This document shows positions 1 to 5,444 of a stretch of 5,666 nucleotides of DNA, in pieces. How positions within the stretch are numbered: position 1 is the first letter of the stretch; the number at the start of each line of letters is the position of its first letter. Below the pieces are notes generated by a model that worked only from the letters and a program-made list of their open reading frames with translations, was not told where the DNA came from and ran no database searches. This DNA comes from Nitrosomonadales bacterium. Lineage in GTDB: Bacteria > Pseudomonadota > Gammaproteobacteria > Burkholderiales > SG8-41. The stretch lies in NCBI GenBank assembly GCA_009885185.1, contig VFLF01000710.1, positions 1-5,666 of the forward strand, in the 5' to 3' direction. Both the position numbers and the translations under genes were made by a program.

Positions 1-114
1 CAATTGAACCGGGCGGCCCGTATCCGCTCCGGGGATTGCATCGTCAATCGGGGGAGTAGGAATTTCAAACGATCTTTTTGCATAGACGCAATGTATCCCG
101 ACCCCATCGAACGG
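1..114. other. Window edge with no assignable gene
   Basis: This stretch lies downstream of the broken dehydrogenase and carries no gene I can support. Plus-strand frame 1 is open from base 1 to a TAG at 133-135 (44 codons), which could be the tail of a plus-strand gene meeting the pseudogene end to end, but the peptide resembles nothing I know and the length is within chance for GC-rich DNA. A weak 5-bp inverted repeat (34-38 with 45-49) has no T-run after it, so it is not a convincing terminator. Confidence 0.3.
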
Positions 115-614
115 TCAATTGCCGGGCTTGAGTAGCCAGGCCAGGATTTCTACAGGGCACTTCCCCGGATTGTGACGCGCGAACATGTCGGAAACCTTCC
201 GCACACCCACATAACCGAACGTCCGCTCCATTTCATCCGACAGTATCTTCGTGACTTCTTCCATGGAAGCCAGCGCGCCCATGGCCAGCGTGAAAGGAAT
301 GCCCGCCGCGGCAGCGGCCTTTGCCAGCTCCACTTCGCCCTGATACCACATCAGTCCCGCGCTGCCCGTGGGCGCGATTCCGAACGGCAGATTGATGCGC
401 TGGCCGAAGATTTCGGTGCTGAGATCGCACTTCGCCCAATCGTTAAGAAAGTGCTTGTGCAGCTTGATGCGATGAAAAGCCGCCCGGTTTTCTTCGAGCG
501 AAATGCCATCTTCGGTGCCTTTATCGACGTGCTCGAAGGTGCCTTTGGGCAGGCGGCGCTGCGCCACCTCGCGCAGATCAAAAATATGTTGTGGCAGCGG
601 TCAAGGTTTGTCAT
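115..614 (-). pseudogene. FMN-dependent alpha-hydroxy-acid dehydrogenase, frameshifted and internally deleted
   Basis: This is a remnant of the FMN-dependent alpha-hydroxy-acid dehydrogenase family (L-lactate dehydrogenase LldD, mandelate dehydrogenase, glycolate oxidase), which oxidises 2-hydroxy acids to 2-oxo acids. The ATG at 614 begins MTNLDRCHNIF, a typical family N-terminus. At a run of five T (580-584) the frame changes, and the family sequence continues in another frame as DLREVAQRRLPKGTFEHVDKG. FMN-site features follow (PFGIAPTGSAGLMWYQGEVE, then GIPFTLAMGALASMEEV). Right after SMEEVTK, near base 245, the protein jumps to ILSDEMERTFGYVG, which matches the C-terminal helix of the family. 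About 230 central residues are therefore missing, including the barrel strands and the SNHGGR-type catalytic histidine region. Intact members have about 350-390 residues. A weak purine-rich site precedes the ATG. The remnant cannot be an active enzyme. The family call is confident; the original substrate (lactate, mandelate or other) is not known. Confidence 0.88.
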
Positions 615-674
615 TGGACCGCTCTTTCGACGCGACGCTTGGGATTATTGAATTCCTATTAACCCCGAATCGCG

Positions 675-1574
675 TTACTTGCGCAGCTTGTACCAAGGAT
701 GCGGATTGCCCGGCACCTTCACCCGCAGCGTGTACACCGAGGTGTGCGCGCAGCAAAACAGCGTGCGCATGTCCGGCCCGCCGAAGGCGAAATTAACCGA
801 TTGCTCGGGGAATTTAATGACGCCCACGCGCGTGCCGTCGGGGTTCCACACAGCGATGCCGCCCGGCGCGGTGCAATACACGCGGCCAAGGCTATCGACT
901 TTTAATCCATCGGGAATGCCCGGCTCGCTGCCGTTGGCGTCGGCGAAAATGCCGCGGCCCGTCATGTTGCCCGCCGTATCAAGATCGATGCGATGCACGT
1001 ATTTCGACGAGCGCGTGTTCGCCACGTAGAGCGTGCGCTCGTCGGGCGAAAGTGCGAGACCGTTCGGGTATTCGCAGTTCGCCACCAGCGAAATATTGCC
1101 GTCGGGCGCGACGCGGTACACGCCCGCGCCATCCCACAGGTTGTTGTCGCCTTCTCGGCCCGGTATCTCGCGCTCGTGATACGGGCGGCGCTTATCCGGG
1201 TCGGTAAAATAAATACTGCCGTTCGAATGGCACACCACATCGTTGGGGCGGCTGAAACGTCCGCCCTTGTATTTGTCGGCGATGACTTCCACCTTGCCGT
1301 CAGCACCCGTGCGCGTGACCTTGCGCCCGTCGCCCTCGCACATGATCAGCCGTCCCTGCAAGTCAAAAGTCGTGCCGTTGCCGCCTTCGGTATTGCGCAC
1401 CAGTTCCGCCTTTTGTCCCAGCTTGATGCGGTGCAGCCGGTTCGGCCGCAGATCAACGAAATACCAGAAATCATCCGGGTGCCACAGCGGGCCTTCGGTA
1501 AAGGTAAAGCCGGTCGCTTCGCGCACGGCTTCGGTGGTTTCGAGTACATCGGGCAGATAGTTTGCAGCGGACAT
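675..1574 (-). CDS. SMP-30/gluconolactonase/LRE family protein (putative lactonase)
   Basis: This encodes a 299-residue six-bladed beta-propeller protein of the SMP-30/gluconolactonase family, metal-dependent enzymes that usually hydrolyse sugar or other lactones to hydroxy acids. The expected metal-site positions are all visible: Glu27 in FTEGPLWHP, Asn111 in RPNDVV, Asn171 in YPNGLALSPDERTLYVANT and Asp222 in GIPDGLKVDSLGRVY. The length fits the family. A longer reading from an ATG at 1616 is possible, but the start at 1574 has an ideal AAGGAG site 6 bases upstream, so I choose 1574. I see no signal peptide, so the protein is probably cytoplasmic. The gene lies 79 bases after the MATE transporter and 60 bases before the dehydrogenase remnant. 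A lactonase followed by a hydroxy-acid dehydrogenase would make a sensible two-step route, but the second gene is broken. The fold call is firm; the substrate is unknown and many members are annotated gluconolactonase without proof. Confidence 0.92.
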   Translation of the reverse strand: MSAANYLPDVLETTEAVREATGFTFTEGPLWHPDDFWYFVDLRPNRLHRIKLGQKAELVRNTEGGNGTTFDLQGRLIMCEGDGRKVTRTGADGKVEVIADKYKGGRFSRPNDVVCHSNGSIYFTDPDKRRPYHEREIPGREGDNNLWDGAGVYRVAPDGNISLVANCEYPNGLALSPDERTLYVANTRSSKYVHRIDLDTAGNMTGRGIFADANGSEPGIPDGLKVDSLGRVYCTAPGGIAVWNPDGTRVGVIKFPEQSVNFAFGGPDMRTLFCCAHTSVYTLRVKVPGNPHPWYKLRK

Positions 1575-1580
1575 GCAGTG

Positions 1581-1586
1581 CTCCTT
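1581..1586 (-). promoter_or_regulatory. Ribosome binding site fixing the start of the SMP-30 gene
   Basis: AAGGAG on the minus strand lies 6 bases before the ATG at 1574. It lies downstream of the alternative ATG at 1616, so it supports the shorter 299-residue protein over the 313-residue reading. Confidence 0.85.
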
Positions 1587-1609
1587 GATTAAAATGTGGA
1601 ATGACGGCG

Positions 1610-1647
1610 GGTGCAATAGTTTACGGCTTCATCGTGAAGTTTGCACC
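1610..1647. repeat. Nested inverted repeat between the MATE and SMP-30 genes
   Basis: Outer arms GGTGCAA (1610-1616) and TTGCACC (1641-1647) pair perfectly over 7 bp. Inside them CTTCA (1627-1631) and TGAAG (1635-1639) form a 5-bp stem around a 3-base loop. In minus-strand RNA this would be a bulged hairpin just after the MATE stop codon region and before the SMP-30 ribosome site. No T-run follows directly, so I do not call it an intrinsic terminator. It may be an RNA-processing or stability element, or chance. Confidence 0.4.
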
Positions 1648-1653
1648 GCGCGG

Positions 1654-3021
1654 TTACTTCCACTGGCTCCACTTCACCGCCGCCACCGTTGCCATGCCAT
1701 ATACGATCATGGCGAGGCCGATGACCGCGAACAGACCCGAGAGCGTATCTGCGGGCGTGCCGCTGGAATAACGCAGAACCAACAAACCGCCGATCACCGC
1801 GACCAAAAACCGCGCGCTGCCCGCCAGCACCGGCCACAGCATTTTGCCCGCGCCCTGTGAGGCGAAATACAGCGCGATACCCGTGCCGAAAAAAGCGTAA
1901 CACCAGCCGGCGATGCGCAAATAGGCGTAGGCCGCGTCCAGCACCGCCGCGTCGTTGCTGAACAGGCCCGCCCACGCGCCGGGCCACACCGCGACGACCA
2001 CACCCACGCTGCCGGTGACGCCCGCGGCCAGCGCCGCGCCCGTCCACGCGATGCGCCGCGCGCGCTTCACATCGCCCGCGCCGATGCAAGTGCCGACCAT
2101 CACCACCAGCGCCGAGCCGATGGCGAACACCACCGGTATCTGCAACAGTTCAAGACGCACGCCAAGGCCGAAACCCGCCAGCGCCGCCGTGCCGAAGGTG
2201 CCCACCATGCCGGTGACGATCACCGCCGCCGCGATCACCTGCAGCGCGTTAAACGACGACAGCAAACCCACTTTCAGGATGTCCGCGAACAATCGCGCGC
2301 TGAAGGTAATGCGCGCGCGTCGGATGTTCAGGCCAGCGCGTCCGGCCAGCAGATAGCCCGCGAAACACAACGCACCAGCACCGAACGAGCACACATAGGC
2401 AATGCCTGCGCCCGCGATGCCCATGGCTGGAAACGGCCCCCAGCCCAGCACCAGCGCACCGCACAGCGGTATCTGCAGCAGCGCGGCGCCGGCCAACACC
2501 GTCGCGGGCACCACCATGTTGCCGGTGCCGCGCACCACGTTGGCGAGAATATTGCAAAGCCACACCGTCAGCGCGCCACCGAACACGATGTTCGAGTAAG
2601 CCATCGCATGAGTCAGGGCCGCGCCGCTGCCGCCGAGGGCGCGGTACAACGCCGGACCGGCCAGCGCCATCGTTACCGTGAACAGCAGGCCGAACGCAGC
2701 GGCGATCACCGCCGCGTGCCACGCCAGTTGCTCCGCGCGCGCCACATTGCCCGCGCCCAGCGCGCGCGCAACCGCCGACGAGACACCGCCGCCCATCGCG
2801 CCCGCCGACATCATCTGCATCAGGATCAGAATCGGAAACACCAGCGCCACGCCGGCGAGCCCCTCGGCGCCCAGTCTGCCGATAAACCACGCGTCGGCAA
2901 AACTCACCAGCGCCTGCATCAGCGCCAGCCCCACATTGGGCGCGGCAAGGGTAATCAGCGTGGGCAGCACCGGTGCGCTGAGCAGACGGGCGCGCCGGTC
3001 GCCCGCGTCAGTGGCACTCAT
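1654..3021 (-). CDS. MATE-family multidrug/toxin efflux transporter
   Basis: This encodes a 455-residue inner-membrane protein built almost wholly of hydrophobic helices, the normal size for the 12-helix MATE family (NorM/DinF type), which exports cationic or other toxic compounds using proton or sodium gradients. The two-fold repeat typical of MATE proteins is visible: ARALGAGNVARA at 85-96 is echoed by GTCIGAGDVKRA at 310-321, each following a helix pair. Asp43 in FADAWFIGRLG of the first helix sits where family members carry a conserved acidic residue important for ion coupling. Other family-like stretches are NVVRGTGNMVVPA (161-173) and GVRLELLQIPVVF (287-299). The ATG at 3021 lacks a clear Shine-Dalgarno site, but no better in-frame start is evident. 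It lies 51 bases after the 52-residue gene. Placed among catabolic genes, it could export the substrate or a toxic intermediate, which is inference. Confidence 0.93.
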   Translation of the reverse strand: MSATDAGDRRARLLSAPVLPTLITLAAPNVGLALMQALVSFADAWFIGRLGAEGLAGVALVFPILILMQMMSAGAMGGGVSSAVARALGAGNVARAEQLAWHAAVIAAAFGLLFTVTMALAGPALYRALGGSGAALTHAMAYSNIVFGGALTVWLCNILANVVRGTGNMVVPATVLAGAALLQIPLCGALVLGWGPFPAMGIAGAGIAYVCSFGAGALCFAGYLLAGRAGLNIRRARITFSARLFADILKVGLLSSFNALQVIAAAVIVTGMVGTFGTAALAGFGLGVRLELLQIPVVFAIGSALVVMVGTCIGAGDVKRARRIAWTGAALAAGVTGSVGVVVAVWPGAWAGLFSNDAAVLDAAYAYLRIAGWCYAFFGTGIALYFASQGAGKMLWPVLAGSARFLVAVIGGLLVLRYSSGTPADTLSGLFAVIGLAMIVYGMATVAAVKWSQWK

Positions 3022-3072
3022 GACGGCCGAAATCGATCCATGTCAATCAAGCGCAGCCCGCTGCCGCGCGTC

Positions 3073-3231
3073 CTACTGCACTACGGGCAGCGTGGTGACG
3101 CCTGCATTGCTTTGCAGATATTGTTGCTTCAGTTTTTCCACGCCAGCGAGATACTCTTCCATGCTGGACTGGTTGTCGTTGTAACGACCGGAAAGTTTTT
3201 GGTACGCGGCAATGTACGCTAGATCGGTCAT
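3073..3231 (-). CDS. Small protein of unknown function, 52 residues
   Basis: I do not recognise this protein. The chosen ATG at 3231 has AGGAG 7 bases upstream; the frame stays open further upstream to an ATG at 3333, but that start has no ribosome site and adds unconvincing sequence. The protein starts MTDLAYIAAYQKLSGRYN, is polar and probably mostly helical (Tyr-, Gln-, Leu- and Lys-rich, with EEYLAGVEKLKQQYLQ at 25-40 fitting an amphipathic helix), and ends LPVVQ. It has no signal peptide, membrane segment, Cys cluster or obvious DNA-binding motif, so a small soluble cytoplasmic protein is likely. It sits between the hydrolase and the MATE gene on the same strand. Possible roles are a small subunit or accessory protein for one of the neighbouring enzymes, but nothing in the sequence shows this. 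The ribosome site and fit to the operon make it more likely real than chance. Confidence 0.7.
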   Translation of the reverse strand: MTDLAYIAAYQKLSGRYNDNQSSMEEYLAGVEKLKQQYLQSNAGVTTLPVVQ

Positions 3232-3238
3232 GGTTGAT

Positions 3239-3243
3239 CTCCT
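3239..3243 (-). promoter_or_regulatory. Ribosome binding site of the 52-residue gene
   Basis: AGGAG on the minus strand, 7 bases before the ATG at 3231. It is the main evidence that the small gene is translated and that its start is not the upstream ATG at 3333. Confidence 0.75.
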
Positions 3244-3252
3244 GATGCCTGC

Positions 3253-3258
3253 ACTATA
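3253..3258 (-). promoter_or_regulatory. Possible -10 element upstream of the small gene
   Basis: Minus-strand TATAGT differs from the sigma-70 consensus at one base. No good -35 hexamer lies 16-18 bases upstream, where an inverted repeat arm is found instead, and transcription would begin only about 15 bases before the ATG at 3231. It is a weak candidate for an internal promoter serving the small gene, the MATE gene and the genes beyond. Confidence 0.25.
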
Positions 3259-3265
3259 CGCGATG

Positions 3266-3297
3266 TCCACGGCGGCGTTCATCCGTGCCGACGTGGA
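3266..3297. repeat. 11-bp inverted repeat between the hydrolase and the small gene
   Basis: The arms TCCACGGCGGC (3266-3276) and GCCGACGTGGA (3287-3297) pair at 10 of 11 positions around a 10-base loop. The repeat lies in the 128-base gap between the hydrolase stop and the small gene, directly upstream on the minus strand of TATAGT. No T-run follows, so it is not a standard intrinsic terminator. It could be an operator, an RNA hairpin that sets expression between the first and later genes, or a stability element. Confidence 0.45.
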
Positions 3298-3359
3298 ACG
3301 CGGGTGCAAGGTTATCAAGCCCGAGATGCGCATGAATCGCTGACGGGGAAAACCTCAAG

Positions 3360-4085
3360 TCAGCGCGGTGTGTGCTTCGCCAGAAACGCCTTGATGCGCG
3401 GGCGCGCCGCCGCGAGTGGTTCGCCGGTTTTCCAGTCGAGGATGTATTCGGCGTGCGGCAGCAGCTTGGCGCATTCGTCGGAAATGGCGCGCGGATGCGC
3501 ATCATCGTTGCCCGCCAGCAGCTGGCATGGTGTCTTGATGCTCGCGACAAACGCCTGATCGGCGCTGTACACGAACCCCGCAGCGTAAAGATTGCGGTAG
3601 TACGCATCCAGCACGGCGTCCCCCGGTTTTTCAGGCAGAGTCGCCGCCCATTCATTGAAACGCGCGGGGCGTGCCGGATTGAACGGCCCGACGCGGCCGA
3701 TCGGTTGCGCGATCACGGCACTGGCGAAGCGTTGCGGCTGCGCTTTCAGCAGGCTGAAAATGAACGAGCCGCCAATGCATTGGCCGAACAGGTGACAGCG
3801 TTCGATTTTCAGATGATCAAGTATCGCCAGATGATCAGCCGTAAAACTGTGCCAGCCGTCCTGCGCGGTGAGCGGCGCGCGTGAGCGCCCGCCCGCGTTG
3901 CGTTGATCCATCACGATCACGCGGTAATCCTTTGACCATTCGGCAACGGGCTTCACCGGCGCCATCGCGCTATCCCACACGGCGATGGTGGAGAGCAAGC
4001 CCGCGGGCGCAAACGTGAGTATGGGAAAGCCCTTGCCGTGTTCCTCGTAGTAAATGCTGGCGCCATTGTGTTCTATAGTGGGCAT
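3360..4085 (-). CDS. Alpha/beta-hydrolase-fold protein with Cys in the nucleophile position
   Basis: This encodes a 241-residue soluble alpha/beta-hydrolase-fold protein, a usual length for small esterase, lactonase or thioesterase-like members. It begins with a typical strand pattern (YYEEHGKGFPILTFAPAG, 12-29), then DQRNAGGRS (60-68) and DHLAILDHLKIERCHLFGQ up to the nucleophile elbow. The elbow reads G-Q-C-I-G-G, so Cys103 replaces the usual Ser, as in dienelactone hydrolase. An acid is available in GNDDAHP (Asp194/Asp195). Where the family usually has a Gly-His near the C-terminus, this protein reads WKTGEP (218-223), with Glu222 apparently in place of His. The oxyanion region reads APAG instead of HG. 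The ATG at 4085 has AAGGAG 5 bases upstream. It starts 37 bases after the CoA-transferase, so co-transcription is likely. The fold is clear; whether it hydrolyses anything, and what, is not. Confidence 0.88.
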   Translation of the reverse strand: MPTIEHNGASIYYEEHGKGFPILTFAPAGLLSTIAVWDSAMAPVKPVAEWSKDYRVIVMDQRNAGGRSRAPLTAQDGWHSFTADHLAILDHLKIERCHLFGQCIGGSFIFSLLKAQPQRFASAVIAQPIGRVGPFNPARPARFNEWAATLPEKPGDAVLDAYYRNLYAAGFVYSADQAFVASIKTPCQLLAGNDDAHPRAISDECAKLLPHAEYILDWKTGEPLAAARPRIKAFLAKHTPR

Positions 4086-4102
4086 GAGGACTCCTTAAAA
4101 AA

Positions 4103-4114
4103 TGTTTATAAACA
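4103..4114. repeat. AT-only-core perfect palindrome before the hydrolase gene
   Basis: TGTTTATAAACA is a perfect 12-bp palindrome in the 37-base gap between the CoA-transferase stop and the hydrolase ribosome site, followed on the minus strand by six T. It stands out as AT-rich within GC-rich DNA. The stem would be too weak for a good terminator. It may be a protein-binding site, an A/U-rich element that aids translation initiation, or a -10-like element (TATAAA) without a -35 partner. Confidence 0.4.
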
Positions 4115-4122
4115 GATACTTA

Positions 4123-5331
4123 CTACACCACATTCCGCTTTTTCAAATCCGCGATCTGCCCATCCTGATAACCCAGCTCATGCAGGATTTCATCGGTGTG
4201 CTCGCCGCACTCCGGCGTGATGCTGCGGATTTCGTTGGGCGTGCGTGACAGACGCACCGGCTGATTGACGAGGCCGATATCGCCCAACTGCGGATGGTGT
4301 ATGGGTGCTGCCATCTGGTTGTGTTGCACCTGCGGATCAGCGAACACTTCGTTCATTTTGTAAATCGGCCCGCCGGCGACACCCAGTTCCTCGAAGCGCG
4401 CCGACCAGTGCGCGCTGGTGTGCTTCACCATCGCGTCCTGCAAATCCTTGTTCAGCGCCGCGCGGTTTTTCGAGCGCGCCTTGCTGTCTTTGTATTCGGG
4501 CTTGTCGATCAGGTGTTCGAGGTCAAGCGCCTTGCACAAGCGCCCGTACATCTCATTGCCGCCGGCGGCGATGTTCATGTAGCCGTCGGCGGTTTGAAAC
4601 ACGCCGGTGGGTATCGAAGTCGGATGATCGTTGCCCGCCTGCTCCGGCACCTCGTGATCAATGGTCCAGCGCGCCGCCTGAAAATCCAGCAGCGCGATCA
4701 TTGCGTTAAGCAGCGACACCTCCACCCACTGCCCCTCGCCGGACACCTCGCGTTCCAGCAGTGCGGTCAATACGCCCAGCGCGCAATACAGGCCCGCCGC
4801 CGAATCCGACACCGCGCAGCCCGCGCGCATGGGGCCTTGGCCCGGCTGCCCGGTGATCGCCATCAATCCGCCCATGCCCTGCGTCACCTGATCGAAGCCG
4901 GGACGCTTGGCGTAAGGGCCGTCCTGACCGAAGCCCGAAATGCTCGCCAGCACGATTTTTTTGTTGATCTTTTTCAGCGACTCGTAATCGATACCGAGAC
5001 GAAACTTCACATCGGGACGAAAGTTTTCCGCCACCACGTCCGAACGTTCGACGAGCTGGTTGAAGATTTTCAGGCCGTCGGCGTCTTTCATGTTCAGCGT
5101 GAAGCCGCGCTTGTTGCGATGCAGGTTCTGAAAATCCGCGCCGGTGCGCGAACCGCCCCACGCTTCGGGCAGATTCAGCCCCGGCGGCGATTCGATTTTG
5201 ATGACATCCGCACCCCAGTCGGCCAACTGGCGCACGCAGGTGGGGCCGGAGCGCACACGGGTTAAATCAATGACGCGAAAGCGCGCCAGCGGTCCGCGGC
5301 GCTCAGTGGCCTGAGTGGTGGTGGTATTCAT
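4123..5331 (-). CDS. CaiB/BaiF-type (class III) CoA-transferase
   Basis: This encodes a 402-residue cytoplasmic enzyme of the class III CoA-transferase family (formyl-CoA transferase Frc, CaiB, BaiF), which moves CoA from an acyl-CoA donor to an organic acid. Length is normal. Family marks in order are RVIDLTRVRSGPTCVRQLADWGADVIKIE (19-47), HRNKRGFTLNM (71-81), VVAENFRPDV (99-108), SISGFGQDGPYAKRPGFDQV (130-149) and GPMRAGCAVSDSAAGLYCALG, in which Asp176 fits the catalytic aspartate that forms the acyl anhydride and glutamyl/aspartyl-CoA type intermediates. IPTGVFQTADGYMNIAAGGNEMYGRLC is the usual middle section. The frame runs upstream to 5460, but the ATG at 5331 has GAGG 9 bases before it and fits the family N-terminus, so I choose it. 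It is the first gene of the minus-strand run and diverges from a TauD-type gene. The acid it activates cannot be told from sequence. Confidence 0.94.
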   Translation of the reverse strand: MNTTTTQATERRGPLARFRVIDLTRVRSGPTCVRQLADWGADVIKIESPPGLNLPEAWGGSRTGADFQNLHRNKRGFTLNMKDADGLKIFNQLVERSDVVAENFRPDVKFRLGIDYESLKKINKKIVLASISGFGQDGPYAKRPGFDQVTQGMGGLMAITGQPGQGPMRAGCAVSDSAAGLYCALGVLTALLEREVSGEGQWVEVSLLNAMIALLDFQAARWTIDHEVPEQAGNDHPTSIPTGVFQTADGYMNIAAGGNEMYGRLCKALDLEHLIDKPEYKDSKARSKNRAALNKDLQDAMVKHTSAHWSARFEELGVAGGPIYKMNEVFADPQVQHNQMAAPIHHPQLGDIGLVNQPVRLSRTPNEIRSITPECGEHTDEILHELGYQDGQIADLKKRNVV

Positions 5332-5383
5332 GGTGTCAGTCCTCGACAGGAGAAACGTAAACGCCAAGTGTCGCATAAAACGC

Positions 5384-5417
5384 CGGTGCGCGACGTCCCC
5401 TATAATGGCGCGCACCG
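5384..5417. repeat. 9-bp perfect inverted repeat bracketing a -10 box (candidate operator)
   Basis: The arms CGGTGCGCG (5384-5392) and CGCGCACCG (5409-5417) are perfect complements separated by 16 bases, with centres 25 bases apart. The TATAAT hexamer lies inside the spacer. Such placement suits a dimeric repressor or regulator that blocks or controls the promoter, but GC-rich DNA gives such repeats by chance more easily, and no regulator gene is in the window. Confidence 0.5.
5401..5406 (+). promoter_or_regulatory. Perfect sigma-70 -10 hexamer for the dioxygenase gene
   Basis: TATAAT lies 38 bases before the ATG at 5445, giving a predicted leader of about 30 bases that contains AAAGGA. The -35 region 16-18 bases upstream (around 5377-5384) does not resemble TTGACA, and there is no extended -10 TG, so the promoter may need an activator. 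Confidence 0.5.
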
Positions 5418-5444
5418 CATACCCTTGAGCAAAGGACTGTCGCC

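Larger units (their letters stand above)
5332..5444. promoter_or_regulatory. Divergent intergenic control region
   Basis: These 113 bases separate the starts of the CoA-transferase (minus) and the TauD-type dioxygenase (plus), so they should hold promoters for both. The plus strand has a clear -10. For the minus strand I see only a poor match (TTGCTC, then CATTAT 19 bases on, overlapping the plus -10), so I do not assign that promoter. GAGG at 5341-5344 (minus) is the CoA-transferase ribosome site and AAAGGA at 5431-5436 (plus) is that of the dioxygenase. Confidence 0.6.

Noticed and set aside
31..52. Possible terminator after the pseudogene (GATTG/CAATC)
   Set aside because: A 5-bp stem with no T-run in either direction is too weak to call.
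1..121. CAATTGA at 1-7 and TCAATTG at 115-121 as flanking inverted repeats of a mobile element
   Set aside because: Only 7 bp, with a core that is itself a 6-bp palindrome; no transposase or target duplication is seen between or around them.
172..651. 159-codon plus-strand frame across the dehydrogenase remnant
   Set aside because: The minus strand has unmistakable FMN-dehydrogenase sequence here, whereas the plus product is Arg/His-rich and unlike any family I know.
993..1592. 199-codon plus-strand frame opposite the SMP-30 gene
   Set aside because: Antisense to a gene with all four expected metal-site residues; no family resemblance in the antisense product.
2608..3222. 204-codon plus-strand frame opposite the MATE and small genes
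   Set aside because: Arg/Gln/His-rich peptide with no recognisable motif, antisense to well-supported genes and without its own ribosome site support.
4114..4123. TAG followed at once by TAA at the CoA-transferase end as a recoding signal
   Set aside because: Tandem stops are ordinary; the protein ends at normal family length and nothing downstream continues it.
4294..5265. Long 323-codon plus-strand reading frame opposite the CoA-transferase
   Set aside because: It is fully antisense to a clear CaiB/BaiF enzyme; its product is rich in Arg/His/Ala with no family features, typical of shadow frames in GC-rich DNA.
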